A DNA stretch of 21,350 nt from JAAYAN01 sp964437215 (GTDB lineage Bacteria > Bacteroidota > Ignavibacteria > Ignavibacteriales > Melioribacteraceae), in contig CAYTFZ010000041.1 in NCBI GenBank assembly GCA_964437215.1, positions 1 to 21,350 of the forward strand, read 5' to 3'. The translations under genes were made by a program, and so were the position numbers. Positions 7,789-17,241 of this stretch are shown here, in pieces. Within the stretch, counting starts at the first letter, position 1; every line of letters starts with the position of its first letter. The notes beneath the pieces were generated by a model that ran no database searches, was not told the DNA's origin, and saw only the letters and a list, made by a program, of their open reading frames with translations.

Positions 7789-7856
7789 GATCAAGATTAT
7801 GGTTTAAGATTAAGAAGAACATATTCTTGCTCTTACTCGTACATCTTACTTTCTTT
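7789..7856 (+). repeat. Degenerate gene-less inverted-repeat element (GAGTAA family)
   Basis: Between the DPM1-like gene and the GT2 fusion, AAGATTAAGAAGA (7807-7818 region) pairs imperfectly with TTCTTGCTCTTA (7824-7835) across a short loop. The downstream side (CTCTTACTCGTACATCTTACT) resembles the inverted left arm of the hairpin at 10823-10866. This looks like a decayed element that has lost, or never had, a four-helix-bundle gene. Confidence 0.45.
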
Positions 7857-7880
7857 TTCAGTTTTAGGAAAATATAATTA

Positions 7881-9866
7881 ATGACAGATATTTCAGTAAT
7901 AATAGTCAATTATAATGTTAAGGAATTTCTACATAATTCCATCGAGTCTATTATTAAAAGTTCGCATGGATTTAATACTGAAATTATTGTTGTTGATAAT
8001 GCTTCTTCGGACGGAAGCGCCGAATATATTCTTAAAAGTTTCCCTGATGTGAAAGTTATTGCAAACAAAGAAAACCTCGGTTTCGGCAAAGCAAATAATC
8101 AGGCACTCGAAATAGCAAAAGGAAAATTCCTGGTAATTATTAATCCCGATACAATTGTTAAAGAAGATTCTTTTAGAAAAGTTATCGATTTTTTTAATAA
8201 CACTCCCGATGCAGGAATGGCAGGCTGTAAGGTGCTTAATCCTGACGGAAGTCTTCAATTGGCTTGCCGAAGGAGCTATCCGGGTCCGTGGGTATCTTTT
8301 ACAAAAGTTACCGGGTTGAGCAATCTTTTCCCGAAAAGCAGATTGTTTGCGCAGTACAATCTTACTTATCTTGATGAAAACCAGACGTATGAGGTTGATG
8401 CAATTTCGGGTTCGTTTATGGTACTTAAGCGCGAAGCATATGAAAAAACCGGCGGATTCGACCCTCAGTTTTTTATGTACGGTGAAGATCTCGATCTTTG
8501 TTTCCGGGTGAAAAAAGCAGGATACAAAGTTTATTATCTGCATACAACCGAAATTATTCATTATAAAGGCGAAAGTACAAAACGGAGTCCAATTGACGAA
8601 ACAAAACATTTTTACAAAGCAATGTCGGTTTTTGTAAATAAACATATGTCAGCCTCGCTTTTTATAAATATAATTTTGCGCACCGCCATTTTTTTAAGAA
8701 GAATAATTGCCTTTATCAATATTTACCGCCTTGTAATATTTTCTGCAGCTGCTGATTTTATTTTATTTAATCTTTTTGTTTATGCAGCAGAGCATATTTA
8801 TCTCAGTGAAAAATGGACAGGTTTCCCTGATGAATATATACCCTGGACTTACATTATTCCCGCGGCGGTTCAAAGTATTATATCTTTTGCAAGCGGAGTA
8901 TATCAGAAAAAAACCTTATCGGTAATGAAAATTATAGTCGCTTTGTTTATTGGTCTTTTTACAGTTTCAGCAAGCACGTTCTTTTTTAAACAATTTGCTT
9001 ACAGCCGCGCAGTTGTTTTAATTATGTATTCGTTGGCATTTGCTGGCTTGGTTCTGTGGCGGGTTTTCTTTAAACTATTTTTTAAAGTCGGCATTGCAAC
9101 AGAATCCAAACAGAACCGAACAATAGTTGTTGGAACCGGAAACAGCGCGATTAAGATAGCCGAAAAATTGAAAAAGAATATATCCTCAATTCATAAAATA
9201 ATCGGACTGATTTCTTCTTCAATGACAGAAGTAGGTACAAAAAAAGACGATTACGAAGTTATAGGAAGCATAGAAAATATTCATAAAATTGTTGAACAGA
9301 ATAAAATAGACCGTATAATTTTTACATCCGACGAAATAACCTTCGATAAAATGTTCCGGGCAGTTTCGCTTTGCCAGGGATTGAATGTAGAAATTAAAGT
9401 TAGCGGAAGCGAAAAAGATTATCTTGTAGGAAAATCTTCTGTTACAATGCTCGATAATATTCCGCTTTTAAATTTGCAGTATAATATCCTGTCACCAGGC
9501 CACCGCATTACAAAAAGAATTGTGGACTTAATGATTTCTGTGCCGGTTTTACTTTTTATTTTTCCTTTTATATATTTAATATCTAAACAGTCTGCAAAGC
9601 AAAGTTCTTTCAGTAAATTTATTTCAGGTTTCCCGAAAGTTTTATCGGGGAAAAGCAGTCTTGTTGGTCCCGCAATCGAAAATAAAATTAAAGGAATTTA
9701 TTTAGGCAAACCGGGATTAACCGGATTCTGGTTTACCGAGCAGTTTGAACCTTCTGCAGAAGAAGAGGAAAAACTTAATATTTATTATGCAAGAAATCAG
9801 AACATTTGGCTCGATTTAGAAATTCTTGGCAGTACACTTAGTAAATTCTTTTTTAAAGGAGAATAA
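7881..9866 (+). CDS. GT2 glycosyltransferase fused to a degenerate polyprenyl glycosylphosphotransferase
   Basis: 661 residues in two parts. Residues 1 to about 270 form a WbbL-like GT2 domain (rhamnosyltransferase type): SVIIVNYNVKEFL, VVDNASSDGS, NLGFGKANNQAL, INPDTIV, SGSFMVLKREAYEKTGGFD, FMYGEDLDLCFRVKKAGYKV. Residues about 275-661 copy the layout of an initiating sugar transferase: four membrane segments, a Rossmann-like domain (TIVVGTGNSAIKIAEKL) and the re-entrant helix (VDLMISVPVLLFIFPFIYL). About 60 residues of the catalytic core are missing, including the FRSM segment and the Asp-Glu dyad. Only SLVGP and KPGLTGFW remnants survive near 592-620. The second half is probably a non-catalytic membrane scaffold. 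It overlaps the accA Shine-Dalgarno (9855-9861). Confidence 0.88.
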   Translation: MTDISVIIVNYNVKEFLHNSIESIIKSSHGFNTEIIVVDNASSDGSAEYILKSFPDVKVIANKENLGFGKANNQALEIAKGKFLVIINPDTIVKEDSFRKVIDFFNNTPDAGMAGCKVLNPDGSLQLACRRSYPGPWVSFTKVTGLSNLFPKSRLFAQYNLTYLDENQTYEVDAISGSFMVLKREAYEKTGGFDPQFFMYGEDLDLCFRVKKAGYKVYYLHTTEIIHYKGESTKRSPIDETKHFYKAMSVFVNKHMSASLFINIILRTAIFLRRIIAFINIYRLVIFSAAADFILFNLFVYAAEHIYLSEKWTGFPDEYIPWTYIIPAAVQSIISFASGVYQKKTLSVMKIIVALFIGLFTVSASTFFFKQFAYSRAVVLIMYSLAFAGLVLWRVFFKLFFKVGIATESKQNRTIVVGTGNSAIKIAEKLKKNISSIHKIIGLISSSMTEVGTKKDDYEVIGSIENIHKIVEQNKIDRIIFTSDEITFDKMFRAVSLCQGLNVEIKVSGSEKDYLVGKSSVTMLDNIPLLNLQYNILSPGHRITKRIVDLMISVPVLLFIFPFIYLISKQSAKQSSFSKFISGFPKVLSGKSSLVGPAIENKIKGIYLGKPGLTGFWFTEQFEPSAEEEEKLNIYYARNQNIWLDLEILGSTLSKFFFKGE

Positions 9867-9868
9867 AT

Positions 9869-10819
9869 ATGGCGGAAGTAATACTCGATTTCGAGAGACC
9901 AATCCGCGATCTCGAAAATAAAATAGAAGAAATGCGCAAATACGAGGATAATCTCGGTTTAAAGAAAGAAATAGAAAATCTCGAAAAAAAAGTAAACCAG
10001 CTGAAAGAAAACATATACGAAAATCTTACACGCTGGCAGCGGGTTCAGCTTGCCCGTCATCCCGAAAGACCTTACACGCTGGATTATATTTATATGATGA
10101 CAGAAGATTTTGTTGAGCTTCATGGCGACAGAAATTACGCGGACGATAAAGCAATTGTCGGGGGATTTGCAAAAATTGACGGACAAAAAGTTATGATTAT
10201 AGGACATCAGAAAGGGCGGGATACAAAGTCGAATATTTACCGCAATTTCGGAATGCCTAATCCCGAAGGATACCGTAAAGCTTTAAGACTGATGCAACTT
10301 GCGGCTAAATTCGATGTTCCTGTTATTACTTTGATTGATACTCCCGGCGCTTACCCGGGAATTGAAGCTGAAGAACGAGGACAGGCAGAAGCTATTGCCC
10401 GCAATCTTTTGGAGATGAGCAGATTGAAAGTGCCGGTTATTGTGGTTATAATAGGTGAAGGAGCCAGTGGCGGAGCTTTGGGCATTGGAGTAGGAGACAG
10501 GATACTGATGTTGGAAAACACCTGGTATTCAGTAATTAGTCCCGAATCCTGCTCAAGTATTTTATGGCGCACTTGGGAATATAAAGAACAAGCAGCCGAA
10601 GCGCTGAAACTTACCGCAAAAGATTTGTTGGAACAAGGAATAATTGACCGGATAGTTCCTGAACCGTTAGGCGGAGCACATAAAAATCATCAGAAAATGG
10701 CAGATATTCTTAAAAATACATTACTCGAAGAACTTGCTCTCTTCAGAAAAATTAAATCCGAAAAATTAATTGAGCAAAGATTAAACAAATTTGGAAAAAT
10801 AGGAGTATACAAGGAATAG
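9869..10819 (+). CDS. accA: Acetyl-CoA carboxylase carboxyltransferase subunit alpha
   Basis: 316 residues, normal for bacterial AccA. With AccD it transfers the carboxyl group from biotinylated AccB to acetyl-CoA, giving malonyl-CoA for fatty-acid synthesis in the cytoplasm. An N-terminal coiled coil (about 5-45) is followed by the crotonase-like domain: TRWQRVQLARHPERPYTLDY, FVELHGDRNYADDKAIVGG, GHQKGRDTKSNIYRNFGMP, IDTPGAYPGIEAEERGQAEA, the oxyanion-hole region IGEGASGGALGIGVGD, and SPESCSSILWR. All regions are intact. AAAGGAG at 9855-9861 and a two-base gap to the upstream gene indicate tight coupling. AccD is not in this window. The last host junction before the next gene is occupied by a small inverted-repeat hairpin. 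Confidence 0.97.
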   Translation: MAEVILDFERPIRDLENKIEEMRKYEDNLGLKKEIENLEKKVNQLKENIYENLTRWQRVQLARHPERPYTLDYIYMMTEDFVELHGDRNYADDKAIVGGFAKIDGQKVMIIGHQKGRDTKSNIYRNFGMPNPEGYRKALRLMQLAAKFDVPVITLIDTPGAYPGIEAEERGQAEAIARNLLEMSRLKVPVIVVIIGEGASGGALGIGVGDRILMLENTWYSVISPESCSSILWRTWEYKEQAAEALKLTAKDLLEQGIIDRIVPEPLGGAHKNHQKMADILKNTLLEELALFRKIKSEKLIEQRLNKFGKIGVYKE

Positions 10820-10822
10820 ATT

Positions 10823-10886
10823 ATGAGTAAGATGTAAGAGTAAGGAAATGGTTGTCTTACTCTTACCTCATACTCTTACTCTTTTT
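10823..10886 (+). repeat. Gene-less inverted-repeat hairpin (GAGTAA family)
   Basis: GTAAGAGTAAG (10834-10844) and CTTACTCTTAC (10856-10866) form a perfect 11-bp stem with an 11-base loop, extended outward by imperfect GAGTAA/CTTACT units to about 10823 and 10886. The arms match those of the element at 4531-5010, but there is no gene between them. The right arm ends about five bases before the thioesterase ATG and runs into CTTTTTAATA, so partial transcription termination is also possible. Confidence 0.65.
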
Positions 10887-10891
10887 AATAT

Positions 10892-11308
10892 ATGATAACA
10901 AATAAAACAACAATTCGCGTCAGGTATGCCGATACCGATAAAATGCAGTTTGTATATAACGGAAAATATCTTGAATATTTTGAAGTGGGAAGAGCGGAAT
11001 TGCTGCGCGCATACGGACTTCCGTACAGCCAGATTGAAAAACAAGGTTATCAGCTTCCGTTAATTGAAGCTGGATTAAAATATTATAAGCCTGCCACATA
11101 CGACGATATAATAGAAATTGAGGCAAGATATTCCAATCTTTTATCGGCTAAATTAAAAATTGAATACAAAATTAGAATTTTGGGCAGCGAAGAAATTATT
11201 GTTGAAGGATTTACCGAACATATTTTTATGAATGCCGAAACAAAAAAAGCTGTGCGGCCGCCCAAATTTTACATCGATGCTCTTTTGCCATATTTTAAAA
11301 AGAATTAA
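10892..11308 (+). CDS. YbgC/4HBT-family acyl-CoA thioesterase
   Basis: 138 residues with a single hot-dog domain. The family signature is VRYADTDKMQFVYNGKYLEY, with the candidate catalytic Asp16 in DTD and the helix EVGRAELLRAYGL. LPLIEAGLKYYKPATYDDI and the C-terminal strand pattern (LKIEYKIRI, IIVEGFTEHIFM) complete the fold. The histidine usual after VVYH in YbgC is asparagine here (VYNGKY), a known kind of variation. Members hydrolyse short-chain or acyl-ACP/CoA thioesters in the cytoplasm; the exact substrate is not readable. The stop codon directly abuts the flippase ATG. Its start lies just after the right arm of a hairpin element, and no Shine-Dalgarno is visible. Confidence 0.85.
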   Translation: MITNKTTIRVRYADTDKMQFVYNGKYLEYFEVGRAELLRAYGLPYSQIEKQGYQLPLIEAGLKYYKPATYDDIIEIEARYSNLLSAKLKIEYKIRILGSEEIIVEGFTEHIFMNAETKKAVRPPKFYIDALLPYFKKN

Positions 11309-12772
11309 ATGATAGAAAAAATAAAAAGTCTTACTAAGGATACTGCAATTTATGGAATCAGCACTATTGTCGGCAGATTTTTAGGGTTTTTGCTGGTACC
11401 TTTATATACAAATGTTTTTTCGGAAGCCGATTTCGGAATTTATTCAAACATCTATGCATATCTGGCTTTTTTTAATATCTTTTTCATATACGGAATGGAT
11501 GCTGCGTATATGAAATATGCTTCTCTGGCTGAGGATTCGGAACGGAAAAAAGTATTTTCAACGCCTTATATTTTAGTTCTTATTACTACTGTTTTGCTAG
11601 TTATTTTTATGCTTGCTTTTAAGAATACAATAAATGTAATTATGCAGGTTCCGGATACTTACAGCAATTTAATTTATTATGTTACAGGGATAGTATTTTT
11701 CGATACTATTGTAATGATTCCTTTTTCTTACCTGAGGCTTTACAACAACGCCCGAAAATTTGCAACGGTAAAAATCGTAAATATCCTTATTAATCTGCTT
11801 CTGAATATTATTCTAATTTTCAATTACAAAATGGGAATAGAAGCAGTTTTTATCAGTAATTTTATTGCATCTGTTGTAACTTTTCTGATTATGACTCCCG
11901 ACATTTCCAAAAATATGTCGCTCGTTTTTAGCAAAGAAATTATTAAAAAAATGCTGAAATTCGGGCTTCCTTATCTTCCGGCAAGTCTTGCGGCAATTGT
12001 TGTTCAGGTAATTGACAGACCTGTAATGATGCTTCTTAAAGGTCCCGAAGCAACCGGAATATATCAGGCAAATTACAAGCTTGGCATATTTATGATGCTT
12101 GTTGTTTCTATGTTTCAGTATGCTTGGCAGCCGTTTTTTCTTGTAAATGCCAAAGAAAAAGATGCAAAAGAAATATTTTCTAAAGTGCTTACTCTGTTTG
12201 TTACGGCAGCTGCGGTAATATGGATTTTTATTTCTCTTTTTATTGACAATGCTGCTTCCTTTGAAATATTTTCCGGGCGATCGCTTATCGGAAAGGAATT
12301 CCTTTCCGGGATTCATATTGTTCCTATAATTCTTTTCGCATATATTTTTCACGGGATTTACATAAACTTTACTGCAGGCATTTACATTGAAGAAAAGACT
12401 AATTATTTACCGCTTATCACGGGAATAGGAGCAGCGGGAAATGTTGTCTCAAATTTTCTCCTGATCCCTTATTTAGGCTTAACAGGCGCTGCAATTTCCA
12501 CTTTTATAAGCTATTTTTTGATGGCGGCAGCAAACTTTATTATAAGTCAGAAGTTTTACCCGGTTAAATATGAAATCCGTAAAGTCGCTTCTGTTATATT
12601 GCTTATCACAGTTACAATTTTTATTTATTATTTTCTTTACACGAACAATCAATTAACATTTCTTATCAAATTACTAATGCTTTTCGTTTTTCTTGCATCA
12701 ATGTTTTTATTGGGAATAGTAAAAACTGAAGATTTAAAGAAGACTTTAACCTTATTCCTTCGGAAAAAATAA
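11309..12772 (+). CDS. Wzx-type lipopolysaccharide/oligosaccharide flippase (MOP superfamily)
   Basis: 487-residue polytopic membrane protein with about 12-14 hydrophobic segments spread over its length. The N-terminus (LTKDTAIYGISTIVGRFLGF, then LLVPLYTNVFSEADFGIYS) is the classic start of polysaccharide_synt/O-antigen flippases, and FGLPYLPASLAAIVVQVIDR opens the second half. The expected job is flipping undecaprenyl-linked repeat units across the inner membrane. That fits the initiating transferase and glycosyltransferases upstream in the same run. It follows the thioesterase with no intergenic base and precedes dut by two bases. Specificity for O-antigen, capsule or another glycan cannot be told; no Wzy polymerase is in this window. 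Confidence 0.9.
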   Translation: MIEKIKSLTKDTAIYGISTIVGRFLGFLLVPLYTNVFSEADFGIYSNIYAYLAFFNIFFIYGMDAAYMKYASLAEDSERKKVFSTPYILVLITTVLLVIFMLAFKNTINVIMQVPDTYSNLIYYVTGIVFFDTIVMIPFSYLRLYNNARKFATVKIVNILINLLLNIILIFNYKMGIEAVFISNFIASVVTFLIMTPDISKNMSLVFSKEIIKKMLKFGLPYLPASLAAIVVQVIDRPVMMLLKGPEATGIYQANYKLGIFMMLVVSMFQYAWQPFFLVNAKEKDAKEIFSKVLTLFVTAAAVIWIFISLFIDNAASFEIFSGRSLIGKEFLSGIHIVPIILFAYIFHGIYINFTAGIYIEEKTNYLPLITGIGAAGNVVSNFLLIPYLGLTGAAISTFISYFLMAAANFIISQKFYPVKYEIRKVASVILLITVTIFIYYFLYTNNQLTFLIKLLMLFVFLASMFLLGIVKTEDLKKTLTLFLRKK

Positions 12773-12774
12773 TT

Positions 12775-13230
12775 ATGGAAAAAATCAACCTGAAAATTAA
12801 AAGACTTTCTGATAAATTTGCAGACGTAGAATTGCCTGGATATGCAACAGACGGTAGCGCTGGAATGGATATTCGCGCAGCAGTAGAAAATAATTTTATA
12901 ATTCAGGCAGGCAAAGCAGCTTTGCTACCGACTGATTTAAGTGTAGAAATTCCATACGGATACGAACTTCAGGTACGTCCCCGAAGCGGACTTGCTGCAA
13001 AATATAATATTGGCGTGCTTAATTCTCCCGGCACAATTGATTCGGATTACAGGGGAGAAGTTAAAATTATTCTGATGAACTTTGGAACGGAAGATTTTGT
13101 AATTAACCGAGGCGACAGAATTGCGCAGCTTGTTCTTGCAAAAGTTTATAAAGCCGATATTGAGATAACCGATGAATTAAATAATACAACCCGTGGAGAA
13201 GGTGGTTTCGGACATACGGGGAAAAAATAA
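12775..13230 (+). CDS. dut: dUTP diphosphatase (trimeric dUTPase)
   Basis: 151 residues, the normal size. It hydrolyses dUTP to dUMP and pyrophosphate, supplying dTMP precursor and keeping uracil out of DNA. All five motifs are present: GSAGMDIRA (1), LPTDLSVEIP (2 region), VRPRSGLAAKYNIG (2), LNSPGTIDSDYRGEV with the catalytic Asp (3), RIAQLVLAKV (4) and the glycine-rich C-terminal arm TTRGEGGFGHTGKK (5). The stop codon coincides with the first bases of the left arm of the next element (from 13229), so the coding sequence ends exactly at the arm. It is two bases downstream of the flippase. Confidence 0.97.
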   Translation: MEKINLKIKRLSDKFADVELPGYATDGSAGMDIRAAVENNFIIQAGKAALLPTDLSVEIPYGYELQVRPRSGLAAKYNIGVLNSPGTIDSDYRGEVKIILMNFGTEDFVINRGDRIAQLVLAKVYKADIEITDELNNTTRGEGGFGHTGKK

Positions 13231-13688
13231 TGTATAATTTATAATTGGATTGAGATGATTCTTAAGGAAAAAGAAGCTGTTTATGGAAATGCACTATTAG
13301 ATAAAAGTTTTCACTTTTCAATAAGAATAATTAAATTTTATAAATACGAGATTAAAAACAATAATATTCCATTGCCATTATTAAACCAGATTTTACGTTC
13401 AGGAACATCAATTGGAGCAAATATTTCGGAAGCTCAAAGCGCATTTACGCGAAAAGATTTTATAAATAAATTAGGTATATCATTAAAAGAAGCAAAAGAA
13501 ACAGAATACTGGTTGAAAATTATGAATGGAGCTGAGATTTTACCTGATAAAGAGTTCGAAAGTCTTAAAGCCGATTGCGAAGAATTATTAAAACTATTAA
13601 CCAGTATAATTAAAAATTCAAAATCAAAAACACAATAATTCTTATGCTTAAAAAAATTATACATTATACATTATAAATTATACATTAC
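13229..13688 (+). mobile_element. Four-helix-bundle element with AATGTATAATTTAT-family inverted arms
   Basis: The left arm AATGTATAATTTATAAT (13229-13245) is exactly the reverse complement of part of the right arm (13656-13688). The right arm carries the 14-mer plus shorter TATACATT units. One four-helix-bundle gene lies between. The left arm starts within the dut stop codon and the right arm ends one or two bases before the dnaE start. The same 14-mer occurs three times in tandem at 1-42. No transposase gene or clear target duplication is visible. Confidence 0.65.
13255..13638 (+). CDS. Four-helix-bundle protein (S23/IVP-like), copy 3
   Basis: 127 residues, of a subfamily visibly different from the other two copies. 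The family core appears as LLNQILRSGTSIGANISEAQ (helix 2 and conserved turn; ANISEA takes the place of SNIAEG), followed by FINKLGISLKEAKETEYWL (helix 3) and a C-terminal helix ending in lysine-rich IIKNSKSKTQ. The N-terminal helix (LLDKSFHFSIRIIKFYKYEI) is standard. It lies inside arms of the AATGTATAATTTAT family, between dut and dnaE and on their strand. No strong Shine-Dalgarno is seen (GGATTGAG before the ATG). It is probably a nucleic-acid-binding oligomer; its role is unknown. Confidence 0.87.
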   Translation: MILKEKEAVYGNALLDKSFHFSIRIIKFYKYEIKNNNIPLPLLNQILRSGTSIGANISEAQSAFTRKDFINKLGISLKEAKETEYWLKIMNGAEILPDKEFESLKADCEELLKLLTSIIKNSKSKTQ

Positions 13689-13689
13689 T

Positions 13690-16600
13690 ATGTCTTTCGT
13701 ACATTTACATAACCACACACACTACAGTCTTCAGGATGCTGCATGCACTGTTGACAGTCTGATAAATGCTGCCCTCAAAAATAATATGCCTGCTGTTGCC
13801 CTTACCGATCATGGAGTAATGTTCGGAGCTTCGGAATTTTATAAAAAAGCTAAAAAATCCGGGATTAAACCCATAATCGGGATGGAAGCTTATATAGTTG
13901 TTGACGGGAGCAGATTTGAAAAAGGCAGCGAAGATGCAGGACGTAAAAAATCGAGACATTACAATCATTTGCTTCTTTTGGCAAAAAACGATATAGGATA
14001 TAAAAATCTATCAAAACTTTCTTCAATTGGGTTTACTGAAGGTTTTTACTATAAACCCCGGATTGATATGGAAGTTCTTGAAAAATATAAAGAAGGATTG
14101 GTTTGTACATCTGCTTGCGCTTCGGGAGTTGTTTCCGTGCATTTGGTTAACGGCGACTACGAAAAAGCAAAAGAAGTTTCTTTAAGATTTAAAGAGATGT
14201 TCGGGGACGATTTCTATCTCGAAATTCAGGATCATGGTCTTGAATATGATAAATTCATATTGGAAGGGGTTCCTAAATTATCGAAGGAACTCGGTATTAA
14301 AATGGTTGCCACCAACGATATTCACTACATCGAAAGCGACCACGCAATAGCGCACAATATTTTGCTGCAGTTATCCGATAAAACGGGAGAATTCGATTAT
14401 AAAAAGCTGCGTTATCAAACCGATCAGATTTATTTTAAATCTTCCGAAGAAATGATAAGTCTTTTTAAAGATTACGAAGGCGCAATAGAAAACACGCTGG
14501 AAATAGCATCGAAAATTGAAGACAGTATTAAATTCGGCGGACTGCATTTCCCCACTTTCCCAATTCCCGAAAATTCGCCTGCTCAAAATCTTGATGATTA
14601 CTTTGAATTTCTTTCCAGAGAAGGACTTAAAAAAAGGTATAAAGACAAGGAAATTCCGCAGGAAGCAGCCGACAGATTTAATATGGAAATACAGGTAATT
14701 CGCGATATGGGTTATTCAGGTTATTTCCTTATTGTTCAGGATTTTATAAATGCAGCCAAAGATCAAAAAATACCTGTCGGACCCGGAAGAGGCAGCGCTG
14801 CTGGAAGCTTGGTTGCATATGCTTTGGGAATTACAAACGTAAACCCTTTGGATTTCGACCTTCTGTTTGAAAGATTTTTAAATCCTGCCAGAAGATCGAT
14901 GCCAGATATTGATATAGATTTTGCCGACGATCAGCGCGGTGAAGTAATTGAATATGTTAAGCAAAAATATGGTGAAGATTCGGTTTGCCAGATAGTTACT
15001 TTTAATACTCTTTCATCAAAAGCTGTATTAAAAGATGTTGCCCGCGTTCTTAAAATTCCTATTCCGGTTGTTAACGAAATTACAAAGCATATTCCTTCAT
15101 TATTCGGTAAAGTATATTCTATCGAAAAGGCTTTAAACGAAGTTCCTGAATTACAGCAGGTAAAAGAATCGACCGATCCGGTAATCCAGGAACTTATAAA
15201 ATATTCAAAAGTTCTTGAAGGAATGAACAGAAATTCCTCGAAACACGCAGCGGGAGTTGTAATAGCTCCGGGTCCCGTAAGCGATTATGTGGCAATTGCG
15301 CGTGCAGGAAATGAAGGAGATATTGTATCGCAATTTAATATGAAAGAGCTTGAAGCAAGCGCCGGTTTGCTCAAAATGGATTTTCTTGGATTAAGAACTC
15401 TTTCAATAATAAGAGATACTTTGAATCTGGTAAAACAGACACGAAACATCGATCTTGATATAGATGATATTCCTCTGGACGATCCTAAAACATACGAGCT
15501 TTTTGCAAAAGGACAAACAACAGCGATATTCCAGTTTGAATCCGGTGCTATGCGCGAATATCTGAAAAATCTTCAGCCTGCAAGCTTAAAAGATCTGGCG
15601 GCAATGAATGCCCTCTACCGTCCCGGTCCTATGGATCAGATACCGGATTTTATCGACCGTAAATTTGAAAGAAAAAAGGTTGAATATCTTCACGAAGTAC
15701 TTGAGCCTATACTTAAAGAAACATATGGAATTATTGTATATCAGGAACAGGTAATCCAGATTGCAAATAAAGTTGCCGGTATGAGCCTTGCCGATGCTGA
15801 TTTATTGCGCAGAGCAATGGGTAAAAAAGATGCCAAGGCGATGGCAGAACAGCGCGATATTTTTGTTAAGGGAGCGGTAGAAAGAAATATCCCCCAGAAA
15901 ATTGCCGAACAGATTTTTACGGATATCGAAAAATTTGCAAGTTATGGATTTAATAAAAGCCACGCTGTGGCATACAGTCTGGTTGCGTATCAAACAGCAT
16001 ATCTTAAAGCCAATTTTTTACCTGAATTTCTAGCGGCAAACCTTTCAAACGAATTTGGCAATCCAGATAAAGTATCAGTTCTGCTGGATGATTGCAGAAA
16101 GATGAAAGTAAAAGTTTTGCCGCCAAGCGTAAATAATCCTTCAACAAAATTCAATGTCGAAAACGGACAGATTATTTTTGGGATGTGCGCAATTAAAAAC
16201 GTAGGAATCAATGCAGTTGAAGCTTTAAAAGAAAGCCGGAAAAAACTTGGCAGAAAATTCAATACCATTTTTGATTTGTGCTCGAATACCGATAACCGTA
16301 TAGTAAACAAAAGAGTGCTGGAAGGATTAGTAACTGCCGGAGCGCTTGATGAACTTACCGGATTCCGGTCGCAGAATTTTTCTGTAATAGAAACTGCGCT
16401 CGATTTTGCTTCGAAAGCAAAAACAGCAAAAGAAAAACAGGTTGGCAGTCTGTTCGGTGAAGATTCCGAAGAATTTAAAATTCACGAACCTGAGCTTCCT
16501 AATATACAGCCTTGGGACGATAAAGAAAAACTAGCTCGCGAAAGAGAAGTATTAGGATTCTATTTATCCGATCATCCATTGCGCAAGTTCGAAAGTGAAT

Positions 16601-17151
16601 TTGCTTCTTTTGCAACAGTACAATTAGGCGAACCGGATACTTTTACTCAGGAAGATAATGTGCGGGCTTGCGGAGTTATTACAGAAGTAAAAACTAAAAT
16701 TGATAAATCCGGCAGAAAAATGGCATTTATTAAGTTGGACGATTTTACCGGAAGCTGCGAATGCCTTATGTTTTCTAAAATTTATGAAGAATTTGGCAAG
16801 TGCATTGAAAAAGAAAATACTGTTCTTGTAAAAGGAAGACCCGAAAGCAGCGGCGATTCAATTAAATTGCACATCGAAGAAGCATTCCCGTTAAGCGAAG
16901 CAAAACAGATGCTTGCAAATAATATAATTGTTTATCTCGATTCCGAAAAACACGATAAAGATACTTTGTTGTCGCTAAAGAATATTTTTAATGAAAACAA
17001 AGGCAGTGTTCAGGTTTATCTTTGCATAAATAATAGCGGAAAAGGAATCGAAAAATATATGCTTCCGGATATAAAAATAGACCTCAATGATGAAATAATA
17101 TCAAAAATGACAGAATTATTGAAGGAAAACAGTTTCAGATATACAGTATAA
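13690..17151 (+). CDS. dnaE: DNA polymerase III alpha subunit (replicative polymerase)
   Basis: 1153 residues, full length for DnaE. It is the catalytic subunit of the replicative polymerase. The N-terminal PHP domain looks metal-competent: HLHNHTHYS, LTDHGVMFG, GMEAY, YNHLLLLAK, ACASG, LEIQDHG and NDIHYIESDHAIAHN, so it may keep a proofreading activity (inference from family). The polymerase core has GPGRGSAAGSLVAY, PDIDIDFADDQRGEV with Asp406 and Asp408, HAAGVVIAP and KMDFLGLRTL with Asp564, the three catalytic aspartates aligned with E. coli 401, 403 and 555. A helix-hairpin-helix region, an OB fold (about 990-1070, VRACGVITEVKTKIDKSGRK) and a C-terminal domain follow. The start lies two bases after the right arm of the upstream element, without a Shine-Dalgarno. 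Confidence 0.97.
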   Translation: MSFVHLHNHTHYSLQDAACTVDSLINAALKNNMPAVALTDHGVMFGASEFYKKAKKSGIKPIIGMEAYIVVDGSRFEKGSEDAGRKKSRHYNHLLLLAKNDIGYKNLSKLSSIGFTEGFYYKPRIDMEVLEKYKEGLVCTSACASGVVSVHLVNGDYEKAKEVSLRFKEMFGDDFYLEIQDHGLEYDKFILEGVPKLSKELGIKMVATNDIHYIESDHAIAHNILLQLSDKTGEFDYKKLRYQTDQIYFKSSEEMISLFKDYEGAIENTLEIASKIEDSIKFGGLHFPTFPIPENSPAQNLDDYFEFLSREGLKKRYKDKEIPQEAADRFNMEIQVIRDMGYSGYFLIVQDFINAAKDQKIPVGPGRGSAAGSLVAYALGITNVNPLDFDLLFERFLNPARRSMPDIDIDFADDQRGEVIEYVKQKYGEDSVCQIVTFNTLSSKAVLKDVARVLKIPIPVVNEITKHIPSLFGKVYSIEKALNEVPELQQVKESTDPVIQELIKYSKVLEGMNRNSSKHAAGVVIAPGPVSDYVAIARAGNEGDIVSQFNMKELEASAGLLKMDFLGLRTLSIIRDTLNLVKQTRNIDLDIDDIPLDDPKTYELFAKGQTTAIFQFESGAMREYLKNLQPASLKDLAAMNALYRPGPMDQIPDFIDRKFERKKVEYLHEVLEPILKETYGIIVYQEQVIQIANKVAGMSLADADLLRRAMGKKDAKAMAEQRDIFVKGAVERNIPQKIAEQIFTDIEKFASYGFNKSHAVAYSLVAYQTAYLKANFLPEFLAANLSNEFGNPDKVSVLLDDCRKMKVKVLPPSVNNPSTKFNVENGQIIFGMCAIKNVGINAVEALKESRKKLGRKFNTIFDLCSNTDNRIVNKRVLEGLVTAGALDELTGFRSQNFSVIETALDFASKAKTAKEKQVGSLFGEDSEEFKIHEPELPNIQPWDDKEKLAREREVLGFYLSDHPLRKFESEFASFATVQLGEPDTFTQEDNVRACGVITEVKTKIDKSGRKMAFIKLDDFTGSCECLMFSKIYEEFGKCIEKENTVLVKGRPESSGDSIKLHIEEAFPLSEAKQMLANNIIVYLDSEKHDKDTLLSLKNIFNENKGSVQVYLCINNSGKGIEKYMLPDIKIDLNDEIISKMTELLKENSFRYTV

Positions 17152-17177
17152 ATTTTGTGTATATGAATATTGTCAAA

Positions 17178-17208
17178 TTGACTTAAACAAATAAAATATT
17201 TACTTTTA
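17178..17208 (+). promoter_or_regulatory. Candidate promoter between dnaE and the enoyl reductase gene
   Basis: TTG (17178-17180) followed after 20 bases by TACTTTTA (17201-17208) resembles the Bacteroidota -33/-7 pair, with the last G replaced by A. It lies 33 bases before the next ATG in the only sizeable gap (90 bases) after dnaE, so a new transcript may begin here. The evidence is consensus resemblance only. Confidence 0.3.
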
Positions 17209-17241
17209 AAACTGTAATTAATATTAAAGAAAGCAGGTTAG